Origin: Laburnicola sp. R22_1
Lineage: Eukaryota > Ascomycota > Dothideomycetes > Pleosporales > Didymosphaeriaceae
Direction of reading: 5' to 3'
NCBI GenBank assembly: GCA_014281115.1
Contig: JACONQ010000011.1
Span: forward strand, 2,046,001 to 2,110,000
DNA: 64,000 bases
The translations under genes were made by a program, and so were the position numbers. The notes beneath the pieces were generated by a model that worked only from the letters and a program-made list of their open reading frames with translations, was not told where the DNA came from and made no database searches. Positions 22,312 through 32,146 of the stretch are shown in pieces (the stretch's first letter is position 1; the number at the start of each line of letters is the position of its first letter).

Positions 22312-22754
22312 AAAAGATTACTAAAAGTAATAGCTATTATATTAGTAGGTTTGTGCTACTTATAAAATATATACTAGAAACTTATATACTATAAGTATAG
22401 TAACCTTATTACTCTATCTTTGTATTAAAGTTAATCTTAATAAGATATTATCTATTACTATTACTCTATTTCCTACTATCTCTCTAAGTTCTAATGCTAA
22501 TATTGTGGTTAACGACGCCTAAAAGTATGCTCTAATAATCTGTCTATTTGCCGCTATTGCTAGATCTACACTAGAATACTACTTTATTTAGAAAATTATT
22601 AATAAATTAAAATAGAAAGTATACCTTAGCCTATATAAGGCGGTTCTAGTGTACTAGTTAGGCTAGTAATAGATTAGTAACTAGAGGCGCAATAATAGAG
22701 TTATAGAGTTTCTACTATAGTTTATTATATTATTATAGATTAGAATAGTAGTAA

Positions 22755-23395
22755 TTATTAATTATTAATAATATTTTTATTACTTCTAAATTTTCTATAA
22801 AGTAAATACAGCCATAGGCAAATTGTATAGGTAGATAAGAGGCACTTTCCTCTAGTAAAAAAGGCCCTTTAAAGGAGGTTAAGGGAAAACTAACACTAGT
22901 GGCCTATTATTTATCTAAAGCGTAAATTAAAATTTCTAACAAAGTTTTTTCTAAATTAGAACATAGTAATATGCCTTAATTAACTTTCTCGTCCTATAAG
23001 TTTAAATCTTAATAACTTATTAAGACTAATTAATAGCTAGTTAGAGATTTCTTAATTATTAGAGGTACTTACTAATAATAGCTTTCCTATCCTATAAGTT
23101 TAATCTAATAGCTTAGTTAAGACTAGCTTAAATAGTTAGAAATTTCTTAATTATTAGAGATACTAGCTTATTTAGGCTACTTTTCTTCTTAACTACAAAG
23201 ATTAGTTTTTTGGTATTTAAAAACTAGAGAGAGGAGAGGGCGAGATTTAAACTCGCTAAGGAGTCTAAGTTTTCGCTTATTTCTAGACTAAAATCCTCGC
23301 TTATGGTCCCCCACCACAGCGTAGATTTATCATCTAGACTTCTGCTATACTTAGACGGCCTTACGCCTGTACCTATTACGATACGCCCCTTTATA
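22755..23395 (-). mobile_element. Insertion in family B with a GC-richer end
   Basis: This segment is absent from family B copies 42228-43327 and 46167-50914. The flanks read AGTAGTAAT and AGCAGTAAT, a possible TSD. Its right 190 bp (23224-23412) are far less AT-rich and hold a 62-codon minus-strand open frame containing RPSKYSRSLDDKSTLWWGTI. No family was recognised. It may be a truncated retroelement or a captured gene fragment. Confidence 0.45.
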
Positions 23396-23816
23396 GCAGT
23401 AATAAAGGGCAAGATTAAGGGGTAAGAAAAAGTGTTTATTAATAAGTTACTAGGGGAGAAGAGTATTACGTAAATATATTAAATCCTTATAGTTATAGTA
23501 TTAGGTAGTAAGCGCGATACGTAAGCGGCACAATTACTAATAATAATAATAATAAAGTAAGAGTTAGTTTTCTATGCACGCTTTAAGTAACTTTTAATAG
23601 GCGTTAGAGCACTTATAGATATTAGGCAAGTGCGTAGTTAACTAGTTTATTAAACTATTATTGCGTTAGCGGATGAGACTAGTAGTAGACTATATTTTTA
23701 GGCGCTAGACTAGAGCGACCTTTCTATTCTAACCTACGTAGGCTTAAATTAAAAAAATGTATTAAAAAAGGTAATTAACACTAAATAAACAATGCGACCC
23801 TTTTTTTAGTAATCTA

Positions 23817-24747
23817 CTATCTATTAAGTAAGAAAAGTAACTAATAGTTACTTTTAAAACTACTAGTTGCCTTCTTAGCCTTATAAAAAAGAGAAGTATA
23901 GTTAAACTACTTAGAAAGGTCTACTTTAATAGAATTTCTTATAATACTCTTAAGCATAATTAATATATTACTACACTTAAAGTAAATTAGTTAAGTATTA
24001 AATTTTTGCTAATAGACTTTAAGTAGCTTATGCACTAAGGCAAAGCTAAACTTAAAACTACTAGAAAGTTTAGCGTATTTTTAGCGCAATTTAAACTAGA
24101 CTAATTACTTTAGTATAGCCTAGAAATAAAATAATTACTTGCTACCTATTAGCTTTAGGCTTAATATTGCTTTTCTTAAGGCCTATTTTTAGAAAAGTTA
24201 CTAGAATTAGTAGCTAGGGCTATTATAAAGTCTAAAGATAACCCTAAATAGAGGAGTATTATTTAGTCTTTATATAAGCGCGCTAATATATTTAAATAAG
24301 CTTTTACTATACTTAAGGCATAGACACCTTATACTATAATATATATAATAAAGAAAAATCTTAATTCTACTTTAATAGTGCTAATAATATAGCTATTAAA
24401 AGGACTTATTTACCTTTAATAAAGCTTTTACTTTTATTAAAGATACTTATAATTTATAGCACTGCACTTATATACCTTTAAAAATCCTAGTCTAGAAATA
24501 TCTAATCTACTATATAGTTCGCGCCGCTTTTATATAACTAAGTAGAGCTTATCCTATCTAGTTATATTCTAATATACGCCCTAGTTAGCGCTTTAATATA
24601 TACTCTATTATTTACCCTAGCTTATAGTGCCTACTTTATAACTAAATAATACTCTTTACTACTTTTTAGTTTCTAGATATATATAAACTAAGCTTGCTAA
24701 TAGTGCCTAAATAGATATACTTTAGAATAGATATACTTCTACTACAC
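23817..24747 (+). pseudogene. LTR-A element interior, RIP-decayed coding remnant (segment 1)
   Basis: The plus strand reads as long open stretches if TAG/TAA are treated as RIP-altered Gln codons. No domain was recognised with confidence. It continues across the family A insertion into the next segment. Confidence 0.4.
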
Positions 24748-24757
24748 CCTTTAGTAT

Positions 24758-24960
24758 GTGGCGTTAATTCTATCTAGGAGTAGGACGACAAAGGCTTTTA
24801 TCTTAAATAACATAATAAACAAAGTAGAGACCTCTGCTTAGTAATTAAAAAGAGCGTGAAACGATAATTGGGCACAAAAAAAGCGCGTTCGAACTGCTAA
24901 GCGAGCTTGGCGATCTTGGCGCGAGGCTCCCACAAGCAAAATTTTTACGAAGAGGCTACC
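24758..24960 (-). mobile_element. Family A element, 203-bp copy, least mutated constant end
   Basis: From GTGGCGTTAATTC to GAAGAGGCTACC, flanked by CCTTTAGTAT (24748-24757, 24961-24970). It is clearly less RIP-affected than other copies (GCGCGTTCGAACTGC, GGCGCGAGGCTCCCAC intact). On the minus strand AGTTCGAACG resembles a pol III B box, but no convincing A box was found, so a SINE reading is only possible. Confidence 0.75.
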
Positions 24961-24970
24961 CCTTTAGTAT

Positions 24971-25720
24971 ATCTAAGCTAGAACACCTTGTAAAGCTACC
25001 TAATATTAATAAGTACTATAAAAAAGGTTAATCTAGCCTTAGTAGTAAAGATTAGCTAAAAAATATATATAATAAAATCTATATAAACGCAAACTATTAC
25101 TAAAATAATAAAAATAAAAAGATTAAAATAACCTTTTTTATAAACAAAGCTATATCCCACAACTATACTATAGTAAAAGAAAATCTAGCTATAATATTTT
25201 TTTCTATATACTAGCTCTATAAATACTATATAAATATATATAACTAAGTTATAAAATAACCTTATAAAAGTTATTTTTAGCCGCCTTAAAGGCGCGCTTT
25301 AGAAGGCAGCGCAAAATTAATATTAAATAAATTAAGCCCTTTAAAAAAATTATAGACCTAAAGCACTCTTTAAATTTCTAAAAAAGACTTACTATAATTT
25401 TTTTACTTCCTAATAGGTATATAAAAGGTTTTATAAGCTCTTTCTCTCTAATAGAATAAACGTCTAAACATTTCTATAGGCTTTTAAGAGTCTAGCTAGA
25501 AAAGGTAGACTAGACGCAAAGACCTAGAAAGATAAATTATAACTTAAGTTAACTAGAAGTCTTAAGTTAATACTTTAAAAAGAGATAAAAGACTTTAATA
25601 TTAACTACCTAGTAATTAAACACTAAATAACTATAGCTAGCTATACTCTCTATAATAATAGTATAATAAACCCTTTCTAGGCATATATAAAAACTTTTTA
25701 TAAGGTACTACCCTCTAAAT
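24971..25720 (+). pseudogene. LTR-A element interior, RIP-decayed coding remnant (segment 2)
   Basis: Continues the frame of segment 1 in the plus direction. It contains a stretch (~25,140-25,260) that recurs at ~43,975-44,090 and, reversed, at ~48,330-48,457. No domain assigned. Confidence 0.4.
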
Positions 25721-25732
25721 TAAAGCCCTTAT

Positions 25733-27151
25733 GTGTGGCGTTAAATTAACTACCTAGGGGTAGCATAATAAAGGCTTTTACCTTAAATAATATAACAAAA
25801 AAGGCAGAGCCCCCTACTTAGTAATTAAAAAAAGTGTAAAAAGGTAGTTATAAAAATGCGTGTTTAAACTGCTAAGCAAGCTTAGTGGTCTTAGTGTAGA
25901 GCTACTCCTATAAGCAAAATCTTTACAAAGAGGCTACTTAGAACTTTAGGGGAGATATAACTTTAGCGCGGCTATACTATAAGTTATTTCTTCTCTACTA
26001 TTCTAAGTTGTAAACTACTATCCTAATTGTTATAAATAATATAAGTTAATATAATAATAGGTATATACTACTACTATACTTATAAGTAAAATAAGGATAA
26101 TATATACTAGATATATATTTGTCGCTCTATTGCTATATTAAGGTTGTCTTTAATAAATCTTCTACTATCTCTCTATATATACCTCTATATCCTACTATAT
26201 ATTTAGGTATTAACGTTATTCCTAAAGTACTTACTATTGCTAAAAAGTATACACTAAAGATTTATGCCGCTACTACTAAGGTAATAACACTAGACTTCTA
26301 TTCTATTTATAAAATAATTATCTATAGGAGCCTAGTATTAAAGATCTTCGTCGTGTAGAGATTCTAACCAAGGTCGAGTCCGCACTATATATAGAGAGGA
26401 GTAAAATAGAAGGCACTAAAACCTAGTACCTAGCATATAGTAGTAGTAACAAAATATACACAAAATAATAATAATTTATTATTAACTTTCTTTATAGTAG
26501 TATTGTTAACAGTAGTTAATAGATAGTTAGCTATCTGGCATAACTAAGTCACATATTATCTCTTAACTAGTAAACTGTTAGAGAGCCGCAGTAGACCGCG
26601 AAGTATAGGAGCCTAGTATATCTAACTATCTATAAGGCGATCCTTGTATACTAGCTAGGTTGGCAGCTTATCTAGTTTATAAAAACTAAAAAGACTATAT
26701 TCCTACCCTAGTAGATAAAATTGCTTCTTATTAGTAATAGAATCTAAAAAGGAGATAAAAAGTAAAGAATAAGGTGTTTATTAATAATCTCCAGTGTAAT
26801 AAGAGTATTATATAGATTTGTAAGATTCTCCTAGCTATTATAGCTATATTAGCTTATTTAAGCAAGTACGCCGCGTAGCGGTATAAGTAAGAATAACTAA
26901 TAATAGTAGTAGTAGTAATAAGCTAGGTGTACTATATACAGCGTAAGTAAACCTTATATAGGTTAGAAGCTTATAAGATATAAATAGAGTGCAAGTAAGT
27001 TTAAACTATTATTACGTTATTAGGTAGTATTTAAGATTAGTTTTTAATTACAATTAGGTGCTGTATATAGTATATAATAACCTTCTATCTTAACCTACAT
27101 TAATCTTAAACTAAAAAAACAGATTAAAAAAAGGTGTTTACTAAGCTAACT
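25733..27151 (-). mobile_element. Family A element, full-length with nested family C fragment
   Basis: TSD TAAAGCCCTTAT / TAAAGCTCTTAT (25721-25732, 27152-27163). It carries the family C fragment 26339-26603. Its plus strand has an open frame of 79 codons (26119-26358) that aligns residue by residue with one at 56687-56908 in a sister copy (YAATTK-ITL-FYSIYKII). Confidence 0.82.
26339..26603 (-). mobile_element. Family C element, 265-bp truncated copy
   Basis: Begins TAAAGATCTTCGTCGTG, the constant end of family C. A 16-bp TSD TATAGGAGCCTAGTAT (26323-26338, 26604-26619) is identical on both sides. Intact family A copies show the empty site. Confidence 0.88.
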
Positions 27152-27163
27152 TAAAGCTCTTAT

Positions 27164-27637
27164 ATATAGTAACTAGAAAATAAACACCCTATTATAAATC
27201 TACTCCTTTCTTTTTAACTCTTTATAATTAAACTAAAGTATAGTATATAAAGTATAATGCCTACTTTAGCTATAGTAAGAAACTTAAAGGCCTATACTTA
27301 CACTACTACCCTAAGGTAGCTATATAAGTAAATATAAAAGTAGAGAATAATTTTAATTTAAATAAACTTAGTATTGCCTACTACTCTAATTTAGAAGTAG
27401 GTAATTTGTTAGATAATAAAGCTTTAAATACGCGCTACTAAACTACTTTAACTTAGTAGCTTATATAAAAGCTACTAAACTAATTAATTTAGATAAACTA
27501 TAATTTTAACTATAAAATATAGATGCTAAACTAAAATTACTACCTATAGGCGGTAAGATAGTAAGGGTTCCTAAGCTATTTAGAGGCTTTTAGCTAGTTA
27601 TACTAGTGCAAATTAAATTCTAAGGGTTAGCTCTTAG
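27164..27637 (+). pseudogene. LTR-A element interior, segment 3
   Basis: RIP-decayed plus-strand frame leading into the protease segment. A possible degraded zinc-knuckle-like stretch lies near 27,260-27,320, but Cys codons cannot be confirmed. Confidence 0.35.
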
Positions 27638-27834
27638 TGTTAGGGATTCCTGAGGTGTGGCGCGCCCGGCGGAAGGTTCCGCCGAGCCCCGGAACCTTAC
27701 CCGATTAGACATTAGCGCCTCGGCTACGTGTGGGTATATAAGGCAGCTGTTAACAGTCTTTATACGCCACCTTAATATCTTAGTAAAATCAACTTCTTAA
27801 TTTTAACCTTTAATGCCTTAAGTGATCCCTTACA
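27638..27834 (+). repeat. TRIM 5' LTR
   Basis: 197 bp, TG...CA ends. It contains GTGGGTATATAAGGCAGC, a good TATA box, and a GC-rich inverted repeat GGCGGAAGGTTCCGCC. Confidence 0.9.
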
Positions 27835-28131
27835 CTATATCGAGGTCCGCGCATCAGCTGCGACATGCTGTAGGGTCTCTAAGCACGACAGCTTAGTGCC
27901 CCTGCGCCTAGGACAGGGCCAAAATCTGACCACCCCGCCGTTGCGAAGCGACCGCACACCCGCACGATCGATGTTGCCAGGATAGGCAATGCGATTCACG
28001 CATCCACCACATCTGCGACCTCCCACATCGAGCCCCACACGATTTTGTATAAATAGGTATGGCGCGACTGCCACGAAAGGCCCACATTGGAATTAACGCT
28101 TTGGGACGAAGCTTGTTGAAGGGGGAGGTGA

Positions 28132-28328
28132 TGTTAGGGATTCCTGAGGTGCGGCGCGCCCGGCGGAAGGTTCCGCCGAGCCCCGGAACCTTACCCGATT
28201 AGGCATTAGCGCCTCGGCTACGTGTGGGTATATAAGGCAGCTGTTAACAGTCTTTATACGCCACCTCGATATCTTAGTAAAATTAACTTCTTAATTTTAA
28301 CCTTTGATGCCTTAAGTGATCCCTTACA
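28132..28328 (+). repeat. TRIM 3' LTR
   Basis: 197 bp, same ends and TATA box as the 5' LTR. It differs by a few transitions (for example GTGCGG for GTGTGG). Confidence 0.9.
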
Positions 28329-28333
28329 CTTAG

Positions 28334-30111
28334 GTTATAAGTCTTAATAGACACTAGTGCTAGCACTTATAATCTTATTACTTTAAGGTCTATAAAGACT
28401 ATCTAATAATAGCTTAAAGCTAAACTACTCTACTAAAAGACACTAATTCCCTTAAAGAACTTTATAGAGAAGAGAAGTGTAAAAGTAAATATCTATTTTA
28501 TAGCCTAGCTTAATATTAATAAATATAGTATTACTATATAGTTTATTTTCTATAAAATAGGAGACTATAATTTTATTATTAGTACGAAATTTTTAAGCAA
28601 GCTAACTACCTAGTTAATGCTTAGGACTACCGCCTTTATTAGAAAGATAATAAGAATTTAATTTTGGCTAGCAACCTTATCCTACTATAAACTTCTCTAC
28701 TACCTAATAGGATAGTCTACTTTAAAAGTAGAACTATATCTACTAAATAACTTACTTATTAAAAGCTAACTAGAGCGTCTCTAAGAAGATCTCTATCTAG
28801 CTTTCTAGCCCCACTATCTTAGTTATTAGAACGTACTTAAAGGCTTACTAGAAACTAAGCTATAAGAATACCTTTAATAAAAATAGTAGTGTTAAGGCTA
28901 TTAAGGTACCTTTCTTAGATAAGAAACTATTAGATAACAAATTACTTTTTAGTTACCCTATCCCTACTACCTAAGGAAGACACTAGTAAGACTAGTCCCT
29001 AAGAATTATGCAGCAGAATCTAGGTTTTACTTCTAACCCTAGACCTAGAGACTATAAACCTACTAAAGAAGCTAATCTATAGATTAGGTAGCTCTTGCCT
29101 ATAGAATTAACTAATTAATTAAAACTACCCTAGCTAGAATAATCTAGATTAGCACCCTTTTATCCTACTAAATTACTAACCTAGAAGAAGAACTTAGTAT
29201 TACATATTATAGTAATAGCCCTAAAAATTATAGCGCTACCTATTATTGTAGCAAATTAGAGAATAAAGAGCCCACCTACTATAATAATCTCTCTAATAAT
29301 AACTCTAAATTTACTAACCTAATTAATCCTAAGTCTAACTTCCTATAAAATAAATACTTAGATAATAAATTTAATAGTAAACCACCTAATAAAATCTTCT
29401 AAAATGCTAATAATTAGGAGCTATCTCCTAACTATTAGTCCTTACTCTAATCTACTAGTTACCTAACTTATTTTACTCCTAAGGGCACTCTAAGCTACTA
29501 AAATAAATAGCCTAGTTTATTACTAGTTAAGTAGCTCCCTAGCTAGCTTACTATATAAAGACACCTATTGCTTTTAGTACTCTTACCCCTAGTAGCTCTT
29601 CTACTAGCTAGCTTATTACTAATTTAGTAACATCCTAACTAATACGCGCATATAGGGCACCTATAACTTTTAGCACCTTTACCCCTAGACGTTCCTACTA
29701 TTACTAGTAGCACCGCCCTAATTAAAAACTATATAGTTAGGTTAACGCGTTTTTTATTACTTTTCTATAGTACAAGAAAATATTATATAATATAATTGCG
29801 CCCACACGCAATAAACTAACTAGAAAATTTTTAACTAACTATATTTTTATATAGTGTTAGAGCTAAGAATACACTGTATTAGTAAAATACTAAATACTAA
29901 GATATAGTTTCTATTGCGTTTTTCTACTAATCTACTAATTTACCCCTAACAACTTTTCTTAATATCTCTACTAAATAGCAACTAAATTAAAATCTAAGGC
30001 TACTATTAGAACTATAGAGGCCTAATACCCCTATTATAATTCTCTTTAGCTCTAAAATAGTGCTAGTTATATTAAAAATCCGCTAAAACACCCTATTATT
30101 ATATACTTTCC
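28334..30111 (+). pseudogene. LTR-A element protease-containing remnant (segment 4)
   Basis: Directly after the TRIM, the plus frame reads LRVLIDT-A-TYNLITL in RIP-tolerant reading, the D-T/S-G-A pattern of retroviral aspartic proteases with Gly changed to Ser (GGT to AGT). A second conserved-looking stretch (GDYNFII-TKFL) follows. The rest is Gln/Asn/Pro-rich. No FADD/YLDD, RNase H or integrase motifs were found before the 3' LTR. Confidence 0.5.
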
Positions 30112-30291
30112 TATAAGATCGTGAGTATAATACTTAATCTATTAATTCACTACTAAGGCGATCCCTTAAAAAAGAAAAGTAGGTCTAAAGACTACAAGGC
30201 CTAAGAAGAAAACTCTGACCTAGCCAAGGCTAATTTAGGCCAGCCTAGAGCAACTAGGAAGTTACGCTGCCACAGGGAACGCGTTGTAACA
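30112..30291 (-). repeat. Chromovirus 3' LTR
   Basis: 180 bp. On the minus strand it starts TGTTACAACGCG and ends CGATCTTATA. The purine tract AAAGAAAGGGAG lies immediately upstream on the minus strand (30,292-30,310). Confidence 0.9.
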
Positions 30292-30752
30292 AAGCTCCCT
30301 TTCTTTAAAGAACCTTAACCCTAAGGTCGCTAGAGAAATTTTCCTAAATAGGCTAGCTAAGCTTGCTTAACTAGCCTATTTTGGACTAGCGTATCTTTAT
30401 AAGTTTACCCCCAGCCCTGCCGCTCTATTACCTCTTCTCCCCACTCTTCCTACGTTGCTACTTATTCTAGTGTAAGTACTCCCTAGGATAGGCGCTCCTA
30501 GCATGCTCCAACAAGGGTAATCTAGGGTGATCTAGGCCTCTTCTAGGCCAAAACACCCCTAATCTGGGGTTTTCTCGGGCCTGCGGAGGGTCCCCCTATA
30601 CCCATCTAGGCTTGTCTAGAGCTAACGACGCTTAACAGTCCGCTTCGACGTTGCCTAATCCTTTTTTTCGACCTATTCAACCTCCTTGGAACAGCCTCGG
30701 CCCTAGTCAAGCCCAATCTAGGCCTATCTAGCCCTATCTCACCCTTATTAAG
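30292..30752. other. Chromovirus non-coding segment before the antisense gene
   Basis: Contains repeated CTAGGCCTATCTAGGC-like stretches of the kind seen in the downstream introns, and possible first exons (ATGCTCCAACAAG near 30,510; SASTLPNPFFRPIQ near 30,639). It could hold the promoter and 5' exons of the antisense gene. Nothing firm. Confidence 0.35.
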
Positions 30753-31774
30753 ATGTCTAGTACTTTACAGCAGTTAAAAAAACAGTCTAGGACAATACAC
30801 TTATTACAACAAACCTCTACATAACCTGCCTCTAGAGTCTAGTTAACAAGCTCTATAATAACGAAGTTAAGGAAGTTCATCCTTGCCAGTTCTTCTAAGA
30901 GGACTATAGAGCTCTATAGGACCGCAAGACCTACATCTTAGATGGCGTCATTAACCCTGGCCAGGACAATCTTATACTCAAGTGCTTTAAGTGCGCTAAC
31001 GCCAGTTGGGATTGTTTCTAGGTAAGTAGGGCCAACCTAGGCATATCTAGGCCTCTCTAGGGTTCTTAAGGGCCCCCTAACGTGTTTAGGTTCCCCAGCG
31101 TCTTGTTTCCAAGCTCCAGGCCGCCATAAAGCCTATCCTCCTAGATCCCAGCAGCCTTTGTCTCACTAAGGCCGAATTAGACGTGAGGGCGTTAAAGGAG
31201 ATTCCTAAGGTCCCTAAGGGTTCTAAGGCCCCCTGGCCTATCTTGCCTCCCCTTAAGGAGGCTTCCATCCAGTTGCGGAAGGTCTTTAAGGATATCCAAA
31301 TGTAAGTTTCTCCTATCTAGGCCTATTAAGGCCTCCTAAGGCTAATTTTGGGGTAGCTATACTAAGGGCAAGTACGCTAGCAACAAGGACACTCCGCTGC
31401 ACTTTAGCTAGGCCAACTTTCCTACTAACAGCTTCCTTCCCCTTAGGCTCACTAAGAAGGAGAAGGCTAAGGCCAAGAAGAATCGAAAGCGTTTAGCGGG
31501 TAATAACATGGGCGGTCTTGCGGGTACCCCGCGTAAGCGGACTAGAGGTAGAGGTAAGGCAGTGGGCAATGCTAATCTCTTTGCTATTAAGGTAATCTAA
31601 ACTTCCTAAGCCCTATCTAGGGTAATCTAGGCTAACCAATATTAGGCTCGCTTGAGTGCGCTCGAGGACGTGTTAGACTTCCTAGTTAAGAGGGTGCGGC
31701 CGGGTTCTAAGGCTTTAGAGCGTGCGAAGAGGGATTTCGAGTTGTTGTGGCAGCAGGTGCGCACCTGGAATTAG
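30753..31774 (+). pseudogene. Antisense spliced gene inside the chromovirus; product unknown
   Basis: Four exons in phase: A ~30753-31021, B 31090-31301, C 31357-31591 and D 31646-31774, about 281 codons. The introns are 68, 55 and 54 bp, with GTAAGT, GTAAGT and GTAATC donors, CTAAC/CTAAT/CTAAC branch sites and TAG acceptors. Exon A has LILKCFKCANASWDCF (a C-x2-C...C cluster). B has RLVSKLQAAIKPILLDPSSL. C has a basic segment (LTKKEKAKAKKNRKRLAG, then TPRKRTRGRGK). D ends FELLWQQVRTWN and a stop. Exon A has five in-frame TAG/TAA and exon C one, all at would-be CAG/CAA codons, so the gene is RIP-decayed. It converges tail-to-tail with pol. I recognise no family: a nuclear, zinc-binding protein is only a guess. 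The 5' start is not resolved; an exon may lie at ~30,450-30,700. Confidence 0.6.
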
Positions 31775-32146
31775 GATCCTTAGGCTTTCTAGGCCTGTTT
31801 GGCCCTTTCTGGCGTTTTTCTAGTCTAAGATGCCCCCCTTTTAGCGTTTGCTGCCTCCCTTTGGCTTTTAGGAGGGGCTAAGGACCTTATTTGGCCTTAT
31901 TTATAGTTCTAGAGAGGTAGCTTCGGCCTAGTTTGGCCTTAATTGGGCTTGTTCGTAGTCGGCTCCCTGGTTTATGGATCTTAGACGCCGATTAGTTTAG
32001 GTTCTTAGTAGAGAAGCTTTTCTATGCTTTGCTCTTATAATTCTTTATATTGTATATTTATAACAGTATTTTTGCCTGTTTCACAACACTATTACTTCTT
32101 AAAGTCTGCAATTGCGTACTATTACTTGCCTGTCTACTTGCTAGGG
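31775..32146. other. Segment between convergent gene ends in the chromovirus
   Basis: No open frame of note. It would hold the 3' UTRs of both the antisense gene and pol. T-rich and TGTATATTTATAAC stretches near 32,050 could be polyadenylation signals. Confidence 0.35.

Larger units (their letters stand above)
21689..23805 (-). mobile_element. Family B element with internal expansions (2,117 bp)
   Basis: Poly(T)-GCGACTAAGGGG left end and ACTAAATAAACAATGCGACC right end. TSD TTAGTAATCTA at 21678-21688 and 23806-23816. It is longer than the 1.1-kb standard because of a 16-bp tandem array (21966-22311) and a ~640-bp insertion (about 22,755-23,395). Confidence 0.82.
27638..28328 (+). mobile_element. 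TRIM-type miniature LTR retrotransposon (691 bp)
   Basis: Two LTRs of exactly 197 bp (27638-27834 and 28132-28328), each starting TGTTAGGGATTCC and ending CCCTTACA, surround only 297 bp. The 5-bp TSD CTTAG lies at 27633-27637 and 28329-28333. A polypurine tract GAAGGGGGAGGTGA abuts the 3' LTR. The LTRs differ at only about six positions, all transitions. The interior is GC-rich (CCGCGCATCAGCTGCGACATG...), codes for no retroelement protein and is almost free of RIP. No TGG-type tRNA primer site follows the 5' LTR. It depends on another element's proteins for movement. Confidence 0.88.

Noticed and set aside
23224..23330. tRNA gene or tRNA-derived SINE on the minus strand (GAGTTTAAATCTC resembles a B box)
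   Set aside because: No cloverleaf could be drawn and the same bases form part of a longer open reading frame; the B-box likeness alone is too weak.
24758..24960. tRNA-derived SINE (AGTTCGAACG on the minus strand)
   Set aside because: The palindromic TTCGAA fits a B box only partly, no A box at the right distance was convincing, and longer family A copies extend through the supposed 5' end.
27835..28074. 79-codon minus-strand ORF in the TRIM interior
   Set aside because: Composition Arg/Gly/Cys-rich as expected of antisense GC-rich DNA, no start context or motif; its end runs into the LTR boundary.
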